Assembly: GCF_022376445.1 (NCBI RefSeq)
Contig: NW_025955012.1
Coordinates: 62,001-126,000 of the forward strand
DNA length: 64,000 nt
Direction: 5' to 3'
Source of the DNA: Fomitopsis serialis
Lineage: Eukaryota > Basidiomycota > Agaricomycetes > Polyporales > Fomitopsidaceae
In this document: positions 41,316-52,119 of the stretch, piece by piece
Position numbering within the stretch: the stretch's first letter is position 1
How the letters are laid out: each line of letters begins with the position of its first letter
The notes under the pieces: generated by a model
What the model saw: only the letters and a program-made list of their open reading frames with translations
What the model was told of the DNA's origin: nothing
Databases searched by the model: none
Made by a program: the position numbers and the translations under genes

Positions 41316-43050
41316 GCGGTAGATTAATATGAAGATCATGTCTGTCGGCGTGTCTGGGATTACAGTAGATGTTCGGGGAGATTTAATGACTCTAACGTAC
41401 TTACCTGCTCCGATGTGTCCTCAGCCTATAGTGGGTCCATCTCGTTTGAGCTGCACCGCCCAATGATACGGTCATTGATACCTAGCAAGAGACCATCGGT
41501 CATCCCCTTCCGAGTTGTATCGTGCCATTCTGAGCCTGAGTAGGCGCCCGAGTACTGAGTCGCGATGTGAGTGGACCAAGCAGCTTGACTGAGGTGGGAT
41601 CTCCACGGACGCGTGCATCCTGTGTACATGGGGGTTTCGTGAGTATACTGGGGAGACTCTGAGCGACCAAGTACTTGCATCTAATCGTCGACTGCGAACG
41701 CAAGGCCTCAGGAACCATGCTTGTCACTGGGCGGTCAAGCGCAGTCTGAGATGCTGTGCGGGGCTATCAGGCAATACTTACGAGGCTACAATGTTTCTGA
41801 GCACGGGTGCAATCAGAGATCAAGTACTACAGGGTGAGAACGACTCGTCACTCATAAGTACGTACCTGTGGCGGTCGGATGAACGGCGGTAACCGGGTGC
41901 GATTGAGTAGACCGTGGGGGTCCTGCACAACAATGCTAAGTACCGAAGTGTGCCTCATGGACGTCGGGATGTTATCGCGCAGAGCATTCATACTATGGGA
42001 TCGCTCACTGTTCATCCGAACTCTGCTCCTCTCTCGGATATGCGTGGGACCTGAGGAATGAAGATGTTTTGCTGGTTGAACCTCGATGCGAATGGCCTGA
42101 GAGGCGTTGGGACATTTGAGATTCTGTATGTCAACCAACTGTCGAACGTACGCGCTCGTGCGGGTCCGCAGTTCGGATTTATTGCCATGTGTACGGCATT
42201 CGCCACGGTTCTACCATTTGAACGAGCAAAGTAAGAGACGCGCATGAATAAGTGAGCAGGAAATCAGACATACCGAACATGTTAGTAACACTGCTATACG
42301 TAGAGCGTTACAAAGGTTGCTGTAGTGTATACGTACAGGTGTTCTTATACTGACTCGGATGATCATATAGTGCACGATGTCTCGAACCAGCTTCGTGCGA
42401 TCTCGATCACATCGTCATCACTTTCCATTCGGGGAAGCTGTTTGCCCCTTTCGGTCCGATCGGAATCTGCTCACCGGCCTCACCGGCCAACCTTTCCCAA
42501 TATAATACTTATATTCTTTCAAGCTTGCTTGTATTTCGTCAGGTGACAGTATACGAAAGGTCGAAGCGTTTCTGCGCAGTGTAGAAATGGTTGTGTTTTG
42601 CGCAGACCGGAACTGTATTTGTGAGAAACAAGACTGGGTGATGTCCGGCGGCAACGTCAGGCCGGGTTTGACTCTCGGTCCCTGAAATGTTCAGTGGTTA
42701 CTGTTCTGGCAGACGGCTCGGCCTGCATGATGCGGGCGTCGCGATATGCAGCCAGTTGTGTACCGCGAACGCGGTGCGGAGGATGGAGGAGGAGGAGCCT
42801 CGGAGGAGGCACGCGAGGAGTTACGCGGTCGTGTGCGGGGAAAGGGAGAAGACTCAAAAGAGGCTAGAAGACGGCCTGTGCCGGGCGGCAGATGCTATTT
42901 TTAGGGGACGATTTGCTAGAGGAGCACGCTCATCAGGCAGCCGTCCCAACATGGCGCGGAGCAGTGCGCAGCTGCCATATCATGTACATAGACCTCACAG
43001 CCCTGCCACGTCCCGCCCACGTCCTCGCCCCATGCCCGCCCGCTAGTCGC
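41316..43050. other. Intergenic, about 1.7 kb, no gene supported
   Basis: This holds the 3' flank of F-box gene 6 and the promoter of the XPT1-like gene. A frame open from 42892 runs into the XPT1-like start but its first 53 codons lack pattern. I see no repeat or RNA gene. Confidence 0.5.
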
Positions 43051-45704
43051 ATGGTCAAGTACGTCCCAGCCTACTTTCTCCGGCGGCGGTTCGTGCTGGC
43101 CACGGCCTTCGCCGCCTCCCTCCTTGTTCTCTTCATCTATCTCCACCGCGCGTTCGAGGACCTCGACGACGAGCTCGGCCTCACCGCGCGCCTCGAGTCG
43201 ACGTCCTACATCCCATTCGAAATCGCCCCGCTCCCGCCACCGCCACGCACGCCATTGCTGCCTGTCCGCGATCTGCGCGCGTCATGCCTCGACGCCCACT
43301 TCAGTCTTGGCGATGATTGTCTTGGCGACCAGGTTGATCCGCTCGACGTGCTCTGGACGTGGGTCAACGGCTCCGACTTCCTCCTCCAGGAGGCCAAGGA
43401 GCACGCCCAGTCCCAGTACGACCAAAACGACCCATACAGGCCTGTGAAGTCGGGCACTCAGGCACGCCTGTATCGGTGCGTAGGCTTGGCCGCCTTGTGT
43501 AGCTGTGCTGACGCACCGTTTCGTGCTCAGCGATCATGACGAGCTCAAATACTCAATGCGATCGGTCGTCAACAACTTCAAATCGCCCGGGTCTCGGTAC
43601 CGACTACTGACCACCGACTTCGCCGTGCCCGATCAGTACGCCAATAGAACCAATCTCACAACACCGGAAGTATGGCGACTCGGCCAGCTGCCGCAATGGC
43701 TCGACTGCGACAAACGTGTCGGGGCTGGACGGTGGAGCGATGGGGACATGGAGCTCATTGTTACGCACCACGCGCAGTTCTTCAGGCCGTACGGTGGTAC
43801 GGTTTTCAACAGGTACGTCGCTCGGACATGTACGGTACGCTCGAGGATGACGTTGTCCCCAAGTCTTGCTATCGAATCGCAGCTCGGACATGTTCCGGAC
43901 ATGTCAAATTACTTGTGAGCACTTCTGTACCATTATGCTGCCTATTGCTCAACCGCTTCTGGCAGCGTCTACATGGTGAGTGCTCCTCTGATTTCGTTCC
44001 GGCGTGATTTCTTCCTTCAACTTCGAAAGTCGGTGTCAAAGCTCTCTAGTGATCAGTGAGACAATCATCAGTGTCCAAGGCAGAGTGGCTGTAACGCACC
44101 ATTATTGCCAGTCTCTGATGAGCTCTCGCCTCTCAACCGACTTTTCTCTAAACCCACTAATGTGATGCGCATCCTGGTCTTAAAACTGATCACATTGTTC
44201 TACATCTAGAACGACGACCTCTTCATGCTAAATCCCGTCACCCCCGCAACATTCTACACATCCGCATACGGCATCGTCCTCCACCTGCAGCCCGATCTCC
44301 TCGTCAAGCCCGACCGACCGACGACCAGAGTGATGGGCGAATGGCGCTCCCTCGGCGAGAGCAACTGGCTCCTCAGTGCGTCTCAATACATCGTCCTTCG
44401 CTCACATCCTCATCGTCCATCCACGTAGGCAATCGCTTCGGGGCGCGTTCCCGACCGTACGTAGCGCACGAAGCGAAGCCCGCGGGGATGCACCTCCTGC
44501 ACGAGCTGCACACGATCTGGCCGCAGGTCTTCGCGTCCTCGGCCCTGCACAAGTTCCGGGAGACCGTGAAGGGCGACGGGGACGTAAACACGATGTTCAT
44601 GAGCACCCACTTCGTCGTGGAGCGCGCGCGTGAGGCGCTTCTGTGGGCGTGGGTCGTCGGCGCGATCGGCGGGCCGGACGACGAGTGGGGCGCGGTGGAA
44701 GCGCAGCGGGCGTGGCTGGAGGTCGGGGGCGGGTTTTGGGAGAGTTTGGCCGCGGTGGATGAGCTGGTCGTGACGAGCGGGTATCGGGAGACGTTGGAGA
44801 CGGAGAGGGTGCGGGCGACGATGGTCGCGCATGGGTACGAGCCGGACTATCTGACGTCGTATATCTTCTGTGCGTGCCGTTGGCTCTTGTCTTTTGTTCG
44901 ACACTCACTCTCTGGACGACGATAGCCTCCCTCGACGGGTTCCCGTACTTGAACCTGGGGCCCACCGGCAAGCCCAGCTTCCCATCGGTCAAGCCAGACA
45001 CGGCGGAGATGGCACTCCCCCGGTGTCGACTGTCCTACTCGCAGTGCTTCACGGTGGACAGGACCCTTGGGGACGGGTCCAAGGCGAGCGAGGTGTTCAA
45101 ACATCTCGCGTTCCGGGATCCGCGGTGCGGCGATTGCGGTGCGTTGATCCTCCCCCGTCTTTACGCCATCCCGGCTGATGTGTCACCACAGTGATCAGCG
45201 CACTCGTCAAGGCGAGCGGCAAGCTCGGCGTGTCGGCGTTCCTGCCGCCTGCGGAGCGGGTTGTCCAGACGACGCCTCCGCTGGACTCGGATGTGGGCAG
45301 GGACGTCCCGCACCTGCCGCTCGTGGATGACTGGCAGAAGGGCGACTTTTCGCTCACGGGGGTCATGGCGAGCAGCCAGGAGACGAACGTGAGGCAATGG
45401 ACGCTGCAGCTCCTGCACCGATATCGCTACGTGCTCGGTAAGTTCTATCATTTCGCCCCGAAGCATTGTGCACTAGTGCTAATGGTGATCCCCGCGCGCA
45501 GGCTCGACGCCGATGTCGTTCGAGCGGATCGTGTCCGGGATGCAAGTAGCGGCCGTCATCAACCGGATCGAGCGCGCGGACAACGTCGCGCTCCTCTGCA
45601 TGAACGACGACGTGTCGCGGCCGAACCAAGATGCGGAGGTCAACCGCGTGCTCCGGAGGTGGTTCGAGCGGCGGTGGGGCCGTGCGGCGGCGTGGGAGAG
45701 GTAG
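43051..45704 (+). CDS. Stealth-family xylosylphosphotransferase, XPT1-like
   Basis: This is a predicted Golgi type II membrane enzyme. In Cryptococcus, Xpt1 moves xylose-phosphate from UDP-xylose onto mannose of protein-linked glycans; that role here is inferred by family. The start 43051 gives MVKYVPAYFLRRR, then one TM helix (FVLATAFAASLLVLFIYL). Stealth blocks follow in order: CR1 DVLWTWVNGSDF, CR2 DHDELKYSMRSVVNN with LPQWLDCDKR, CR3 LAIESQLGHVPDMSNYF joined to VYMNDDLFML, and CR4 ALLCMNDDV. Nine exons fit, with introns at 43476-43530, 43813-43863, 43915-43965, 43976-44209, 44376-44428, 44870-44925, 45139-45191 and 45438-45501. Exon 4 is only 10 nt. The frame is unbroken. Confidence 0.88.
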
Positions 45705-46410
45705 CAATCAGCTGGCGGGGTGTGTGACATCCGGCAGGTCCTCCGCCCCGCGAGTCAGCTGAGCGATGCCCAAGGAGTCGAGTAAGCTAGTCTAGTAGGG
45801 TGGGCAGGATAGCTGGCGTTGACGTTGGTAGTCGATAAGTTATTGTATTTCTAGCGTCTGTCTCGGTCGATGCGATGTTGTTGCCTCTCGTTGCTTTGTT
45901 TGTTTGCCTTTGTAGACATGTATCGGTTGCTGGGGTGTATCGTAATGTAGTGCTACTAATCGATTTGGATACCCAAGCGCTCGTGTTGCAGGCTGGTGGC
46001 GCATCTCCCGGTGGGCGTTGAATGCATGTGGTGACGAATTAGGAAGGCGGAGGCTTTGAATCCTAACATAGACAAATAGGATCTGCCACAGGCGCGCTTG
46101 CGGAGAGACCATGGGTCGTTCCCTCCGTTCTCTTCCAAGTGCAGTACACATTCTATGAGCTCGATGCGCCTGTCAAATGCGGTTATGTTTGTCTGCTTTC
46201 TGTTAACTTTTGACTCGCATACAAGATGATGTCGCTCGCCTGCCTCCGAGCTTGTCCCTCCCAATCAAAAGTAGAAATCTGCAGAAATTCACGGTCGAAT
46301 CCCTCAGAAATTGTGTGGCTTAAATGGTCTGTATGCCGTTACGGCGATGCTACAGCAAGTGAGTGGTGGCTTTCAAGCTCCTTCTACGGTATACAGAATT
46401 CGGGGGTACA
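45705..46410. other. Convergent 3' spacer
   Basis: This lies between the stop of the XPT1-like gene and the stop of the GFA gene on the other strand. It holds 3' untranslated sequence only, as far as can be seen. Confidence 0.6.
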
Positions 46411-47032
46411 TCAAGCGGTCGGAGGCATGGCTGGCAAGGTATCGAACACCAATTCGGGAGGGGCCATCGGCTTCTCCCAATCTGCGCAGAAGGCTACTTA
46501 TCAGCATCTCTTTCGAAATAGAGCGCACAGGAGATATGTACCATGCGCGTTCTGCCAGAAGATCTCAATCCCGGGCGCGAAGTTGTTCGCGAACAACGCG
46601 AGCTTGACGGCGTAGATGGTGGGAGTCGCGTCGGATTCGACCCACAGCGGGGTGCCGCAGTCCCCGCAGAAGTGCCGGGTGACTTGCTTGCCGGAGAGGC
46701 TCGTGTCCGTCGGTTGCTTGTACGACTTTGGTTGACCTTGGACGACTTGCAGGTTCTCCCGGTCTACTTTACCTGCGTACGCGAATACTGCGCGAAGGAT
46801 AGGATGATTAAGGTCCGTCAAGTTGTCGCTTGCTTGAGAAATGGATATACGTACAGCTTCCGGAGAATAACTGGCAGTCCTTGCAGTGACAGATACCTGC
46901 TTTGGTATCCTCGTTGATTTCACCGTGGATGCGCAGTTTCACCGCCCCGCAGTGACAGCTTCCTGTGTACAAGATGGATTCAACACGAGAAGAAGAAGTT
47001 CACCCCTGGTGCGGACCTTCGGTATCTTTCAT
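46411..47032 (-). CDS. GFA/CENP-V family zinc protein
   Basis: This is a small zinc-binding protein of the glutathione-dependent formaldehyde-activating (Gfa, CENP-V/Mss4-like) family. Members in fungi are poorly defined, and the formaldehyde activity should not be assumed. The ATG at 47030-47032 starts MKDTEGPHQ. A 45-nt intron leads to GCHCGAVKLRIHGE, then CHCKDCQLFSGS. A second intron leads to FAYAGKVDRENLQVVQGQ and HFCGDCGTPLWVESD, and a third intron replaces a poor read-through end with NAHDWEKPMAPP, which matches the usual family end. The zinc ligands CHC, CxxC and CGDC are all present. Length is normal for the family. Confidence 0.85.
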
Positions 47033-47892
47033 CGTGAGATGTGGATGGAAAGACTCAACGGTGCATCTGCCGCTGGGCGTCTGCGGCGCTCATAACTGAC
47101 ATCTACATCTACATTGCATCTACTTAGGACAGCCTCCATCCACGGTATCACCCGGGGCTGTCAAAATCGGTCCACATAGGGCGTTTGCATGGGCATACGC
47201 TAATTGTGACCTCGCATTGGAACAACATGAGAGATCGCTGGACCATCATCGTGACTACAATTTCCAAGAGGCATTCTCGGAGTGGAACGATGTACTCGAC
47301 GTTGTTCAATTAACGGACCGTCAGCATGAGGCATCATAGCATAGAAAAGCGTCTGCGGACACGGGCAATCATGGGTTCTCTCGCACTCGTCTCGGCGAAG
47401 TCCCGAGAGTCACAACATCCAGCGTCGACGCTTCGAGCCAGTGAGTCTGCAGTCCTCCTGTTGCAGCTACAGCCTGTGTCCACAGTTCTCTTCTAGGTGA
47501 TGGCCAGAGCGATGTGCCGTTGCGTACCTGCTTGACCTCGCGCAGCGCTACGATTCTGAGCTTGCCGTCAACGCCCAGTCAGGTAGGCCGTGCTTAGGTG
47601 TCTCCACGGTTGCGGTACCTCTGACCGCTTATACTTAGGAGAGTTCTGTTGTATCGGTATATGTGCGGTCTCGGATCAAAATCCTTTCATAGCTTGGTAC
47701 CATGTGGAGTTCGCGGTCAGCATCCGGCGAAGCGTGCAGCACTGTTCTCTGTTGTAGAAGAATAACTGATGTTTCAGTCAACTCGTTGTGATCTCCGACT
47801 TTCGCGATGGCCTGGTCCAGTGTCAACTATGAGCCTTGAACACAGGCGCACGTGGAGGGTCCGGCGCGTGGCGCGAAAGGCCTGATCTCGGA
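47033..47892. other. Intergenic, ends at the retrotransposon insertion site
   Basis: No gene is supported. The 5-base target sequence TCGGA at 47888-47892 directly precedes the left LTR. Confidence 0.6.
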
Positions 47893-48307
47893 TGTAAGGA
47901 GTGACTAGTTGTTACTAGTCCTCGATAGAACGATATTGAATCATTTAGTATGTTCACGACCTCTATGGCATGTTATCGAAGGCTATGGAATATTCGAGAG
48001 TACTCGTGAAGATACAGAGTAGCTTACCAATGCGAGGATCGCTGCGAGTATATAGGAAGGGCCGAAACACTCGCAGACGACACGCTTTGCTGGTCAAACG
48101 TCTACCCCCTCTCGTCTCGCCTCTTGCCTCTCTCTTGTACCATCTACTGTACACCTGTACCCGTAGATAGTACAATCCAACTCCTTTCTCCCCTTTCTCC
48201 CTTCTCTCGCCCTCCTCGTCGGCCTGATCACCCGTCGAGCCCCTTACCTAAGCAAACCGCGTGAGGACTGAACCCTTTCGTACAAGGCGTAAACTCGTCT
48301 TGTTACA
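47893..48307 (+). repeat. Left (5') LTR
   Basis: This 415-base direct repeat starts TGTAAGGAGTGAC and ends CTTGTTACA. It holds a perfect 7-base inverted repeat (GACTAGT, loop TGTT, ACTAGTC) at 47903-47920. A TATA-like TATATAGG at about 48040 is the probable promoter of the element RNA, and a CT-rich tract follows at about 48100-48220. Confidence 0.95.
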
Positions 48308-48754
48308 ATTTGGTGGACATTCAGCTCCCTCACCTTGCTTCGGTCCCCCTGAGTCTCGGCGTGACGACGTCGTCGACTCTCCGTGCTACCTTCGCTTTGG
48401 TACGCACTGCTTGCTGCGCGCCCTTGCTGCCGCACAAGCCCCGCTCGTCTCGTGTCGCGCTACACATTCGAGCTCGGTGTACCCCGACACCGCCCTCTGC
48501 AGCTGCCCCCCCTTGTACGCAGCCCGTCGCGTACCCCTTGCCGGCCTTTCCTCCCCTCTCCCCTTTGCCAGCGCGCCGCTTTCTTGCACGTGCTTGTCGG
48601 TGCGACGCACTCCCGCTCCCGACCTCCCCTTGGCTCGGACCGTGCGATCCTCAGCGGTCTCGCACTCCTCGCCACCCACACCACGACTCGCGACGCCTGT
48701 GTTCAAACGTTCACACCGCCTGTCGTCACGCGTCCCGCACGCAGTTCCGCCAGC

Positions 48755-50788
48755 ATGGCACCGCCTTCCACAACTGGCACAGCTCCTCCTGCTCGCCAAC
48801 GCACAACGTCCTCGGTGAGTCCGTCTTCTTCTGAAGGGACGGTACGATGTCGATCTCCTGGCGTCGTGCCTGTAGTTCGCCACCAGGACGGTGTGGCTGG
48901 CAAAACCCCGATCGACACCCGTACCTCGACCCTGCGCCGTACACGTGAGGCATCCGCTCGCGCCACCAACCTTCAAGCCACCCCGCAGATCGTGCGTTCA
49001 ACTTACGATCTACCCACACCACTCGAGTCGGCTAGTGGATTGATGCCCCCGATCGCAGTCCAGTCGCGCAGAGCGAATCCACTGGCACCGTATTTACAGC
49101 CACCTGCAACGTCCTCGGTGAGTCCACCCTCTTCTGAGGGGACGGTACACTGGCACTCGCTCCCGCGTTTTCGGGCAGATCGTAGCTTGGACATTTCTGG
49201 CACGTCATGCGACATCCCAATCCGCAAACGGAGCCACACGCCGTCAGCTTCGCCCCATACGAACGATGCCACACGTCGCGGGTTCCCGGGACCTAGGCTT
49301 CAACCTCAAAGCTCAGCCCGGGTTAACAGCCACTCGAACTGCATCACCTCTACCCCGATGCTTTCGGCGCACACTGTCGCCGACCATCCATTCGTGTTGC
49401 GGGATAAGACTTCGCTTCGCCCGTCTTCAGGACAAGGTGACGCTCGACAGCTCCTAGATGTTTCAGATGTCTGCAACAAGGTACCTTCAGTTATGCAACA
49501 TCAGTTCGACACTGCACGACAGCAGGGCAACACCCTACGTCCTTCGGTGCTGGTGTCTCAGCGTGCTAGTGCCGCTGGACAGCTTGATCCTGAGTGCTTG
49601 CGCCATGAACATCCTGCTGAAGTGAAGGTACGCTCACCGCGTGTGCCATTTGCATCGCCTCCAGATGAAGAAGCTTTACCCGCATGGCCGACCATGGCTC
49701 TGCCTCCACGTCCACATGCTGCTATGTCCGCCACGCCTCGCCGCCCGCCACCAATGACGAGAGCATCCGCGAGTCGTAGGTTCGCTCCAGCCCCGGATTT
49801 ACTAGCCTCTGAAGTAAATCAATTCACTCCGCAGCCTCCCGTCTCAGTACTGGCCCGCTCTGCCACACGATCTGCGAATCAGTCAACTTCCACTGGTCAG
49901 CATCCCTTCGTCAGACTCAAACCTAGCGACCTGCCTGAATTCTCCGGCAGCGATGATGAAGACGTCGACGACTGGATTGGTCAGATCTCGCACATCGCGT
50001 GTTACGCTAACATCAACGATGGTACGATCTTGCGGTCTCTTCCGCTGATACTACGTGGAGCAGCGTTCAAGTGGCTCCACACACTTTCGCTAACTGATCT
50101 GGCAGCCTTGCAAACGTGGGCGGATTGGCAAGTGGCATTACGACGCGAGTTCCGGAAGGCTAACTATGATATTAGCAAATCTGAACAGCTTCGCGCGCGT
50201 CGGTGGCGGCAAGGCGAGGCTTTCTCGCAATACTTCGCCGACCGACGCAAGCTTCAGAAGATCGTCTTCGGTGAGAATGCAGCCGATCAAGTGTTGATCA
50301 GTGATCTCTTACTAGGTGTCCCAACTAACATGCACGCGCTCATCAATACGAGTATGGGATACCCCGCAGGTTCCACAATAACTATCGCAGATTTCAAGCG
50401 TCTCATTGTAGACATCGAACATAGCCTCGGGAGTCAGTACGGACATCTACTGTCGTCGCCGACTGCTCCGCCTTCCAATGGCTTGACATTTGCTAACCCT
50501 TGCACTGGTCATCTCTATGTGGAGGAAGATTCCTCGGACGAAGACGAAGCAGACGAGTCTTCGGACGAGGATGAAACAGGCCACACAAGTGAAAATGGCT
50601 CACGGGCTGATGTCCACGATGACCTCGACTATGAGGGTTCGTCAGCATGTTCGGAAGGTGCTGGTGCTGATGATCTCGGTCATAGCGATGTTGACTCGCG
50701 CTCGGAAATCGTTGGGTCCGATGGCGAGTTGGATGCGCGTTCCGATGATTACCATAGCATGTATGATGAAAACGAAGAGTCAGCATGA
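48755..50788 (+). CDS. gag: Retrotransposon Gag protein
   Basis: This is the capsid-type protein of the element. The frame is open from 48383, but the first in-frame ATG is at 48755 (MAPPSTTGTAPPARQRTTSS), giving 677 residues. The N-terminal half is a disordered Ser/Pro-rich region with two copies of a SSVSPxSSEGTV unit. The Gag fold follows at about residues 385-565: LPEFSGSDDEDVDDWIGQI, LPLILRGAAFKWLHTL, WADWQVALRREFRKANYDIS and RWRQGEAFSQYFADRRKLQ, as in Retrotrans_gag. The C-terminus is very acidic (SSDEDEADESSDEDETG) and has no CCHC zinc knuckle. It ends NEESA with TGA at 50786-50788. Confidence 0.9.
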   Translation: MAPPSTTGTAPPARQRTTSSVSPSSSEGTVRCRSPGVVPVVRHQDGVAGKTPIDTRTSTLRRTREASARATNLQATPQIVRSTYDLPTPLESASGLMPPIAVQSRRANPLAPYLQPPATSSVSPPSSEGTVHWHSLPRFRADRSLDISGTSCDIPIRKRSHTPSASPHTNDATRRGFPGPRLQPQSSARVNSHSNCITSTPMLSAHTVADHPFVLRDKTSLRPSSGQGDARQLLDVSDVCNKVPSVMQHQFDTARQQGNTLRPSVLVSQRASAAGQLDPECLRHEHPAEVKVRSPRVPFASPPDEEALPAWPTMALPPRPHAAMSATPRRPPPMTRASASRRFAPAPDLLASEVNQFTPQPPVSVLARSATRSANQSTSTGQHPFVRLKPSDLPEFSGSDDEDVDDWIGQISHIACYANINDGTILRSLPLILRGAAFKWLHTLSLTDLAALQTWADWQVALRREFRKANYDISKSEQLRARRWRQGEAFSQYFADRRKLQKIVFGENAADQVLISDLLLGVPTNMHALINTSMGYPAGSTITIADFKRLIVDIEHSLGSQYGHLLSSPTAPPSNGLTFANPCTGHLYVEEDSSDEDEADESSDEDETGHTSENGSRADVHDDLDYEGSSACSEGAGADDLGHSDVDSRSEIVGSDGELDARSDDYHSMYDENEESA

Positions 50789-50863
50789 TCTATGTTCATT
50801 CTCCCATTCATTGAATTGTCGAGGTTCCGTGACTTCGAGTGACTCGGGGACCTCGTCTCATTC

Positions 50864-50876
50864 AAGGGGGAAGTAA
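50864..50876 (+). other. Polypurine tract
   Basis: AAGGGGGAAGTAA lies directly before the right LTR. This is the position and composition expected of the plus-strand primer for reverse transcription. Confidence 0.75.
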
Positions 50877-50877
50877 T

Positions 50878-51292
50878 TGTAAGGAGTGACTAGTTGTTAC
50901 TAGTCCTCGATAGAACGATATTGAATCATTTAGTATGTTCACGACCTCTATGGCATGTTATCGAAGGCTATGGAATATTCGAGAGTACTCGTGAAGATAC
51001 AGAGTAGCTTACCAATGCGAGGATCGCTGCGAGTATATAGGAAGGGCCGAAACACTCGCAGACGACACGCTTTGCTGGTCAAACGTCTACCCCCTCTCGT
51101 CTCGCCTCTTGCCTCTCTCTTGTACCATCTACTGTACACCTGTACCCGTAGATAGTACAATCCAACTCCTTTCTCCCCTTTCTCCCTTCTCTCGCCCTCC
51201 TCGTCGGCCTGATCACCCGTCGAGCCCCTTACCTAAGCAAACCGCGTGAGGACTGAACCCTTTCGTACAAGGCGTAAACTCGTCTTGTTACA
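50878..51292 (+). repeat. Right (3') LTR
   Basis: This 415-base copy matches the left LTR at every position I compared, with the same TG and CA ends. It is followed by the target duplication TCGGA (51293-51297). Confidence 0.95.
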
Positions 51293-52119
51293 TCGGACTA
51301 GCGGGTAACCGTACTAGCTCGTCCCCGAACAACACTGAGTCGCATCGGCGTGCATCGTCAGCGGACAACTGCGAGATTCCACAGTATGAGAAATGGTGAG
51401 TGACCCTCAAGACTCTTGCCTCAGTTAACATCCAGATACCTCCAGGTAAGACTACGATACTCTTGTGAACGTGCATGATCTCAGACTGAACACTGCCCGT
51501 GGCAATCCATCCAGGGCCCGGGTTGATCATGGATTGATAGGTATCAGGTCCATCGTTACGACACCACCGCTGGCACGGCCTTGAACTTTTGCGTATAGTA
51601 TCATCTTAAATATTGAATCTTGTCCGAGGCAAGGACCATGACGTGGAGACGAACGAGCATATATGCATATGTCTGACACCCCATGACCCTCCGTTGCCTC
51701 TGCGTATGAAAGACTGAGAGTACTCGCGCTGGCACATTGGCACATTGGTGAGTCTACTCTACTGGAGGCCTTGGCATCGTGTGATCACCACTTACTGGTC
51801 CAGCTTATGTATCTCTGCTCAGTGGTACCAACACATTAGTTGCAATCACTGTGTGTAGTGCATCATCCCTGCCGCAAATACTCTTGTCATGTTGAAAACT
51901 GCAATGAATTCAGTAGGTGGCATTGGCCGTTCCACTCAGTGATTCAACCCTTTAATTCAAGGAGCTGTTAGGGTGATACACACCTTCATGTTGGCAATCA
52001 ACGAAGAGAGCCTGTGTGCTACTTGGGCAGGGGCCCGCAGTGTATATCATATACAGGGTACGTGGAGGCTTGTTGTCGGCCTCATTGGCAGGGCTACATT
52101 GATAATCCCTGCCTGCCAG
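51293..52119. other. Flank between the retrotransposon and the Ser/Thr membrane-protein gene
   Basis: No gene is firmly supported. The missing first exon of the downstream membrane protein should lie here or upstream of the element. A likely 3' splice site ends at 52119 (CCTGCCTGCCAG). Confidence 0.45.

Larger units (their letters stand above)
47893..51292 (+). mobile_element. Complete LTR retrotransposon, Gag only (non-autonomous)
   Basis: The element spans 3,400 bases and is bounded by two direct repeats of 415 bases that begin TG and end CA. It is flanked by the 5-base duplication TCGGA at 47888-47892 and 51293-51297. It has one coding frame, a Gag. No protease, reverse transcriptase, RNase H or integrase motif was found, so it needs enzymes from another element. 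A purine tract (AAGGGGGAAGTAA, 50864-50876) directly precedes the right LTR. By eye the two LTRs look identical, which points to a recent insertion. The Gag style is closest to Ty3/Gypsy-type elements, which is an inference. Confidence 0.92.

Noticed and set aside
40155..41339. A 394-codon minus-strand frame opposite F-box gene 6
   Set aside because: It is a GC-rich shadow; the plus frame carries the F-box and the shared C-terminal tail.
42600..42700. A GGGTTTGACTC stretch resembling a tRNA B-box
   Set aside because: No matching acceptor stem, anticodon arm or A-box could be folded around it.
47893..51292. Reverse transcriptase or integrase remnants inside the LTR element
   Set aside because: The space between Gag stop and right LTR is about 90 bases, and no polymerase motif was found in any frame of the interior.
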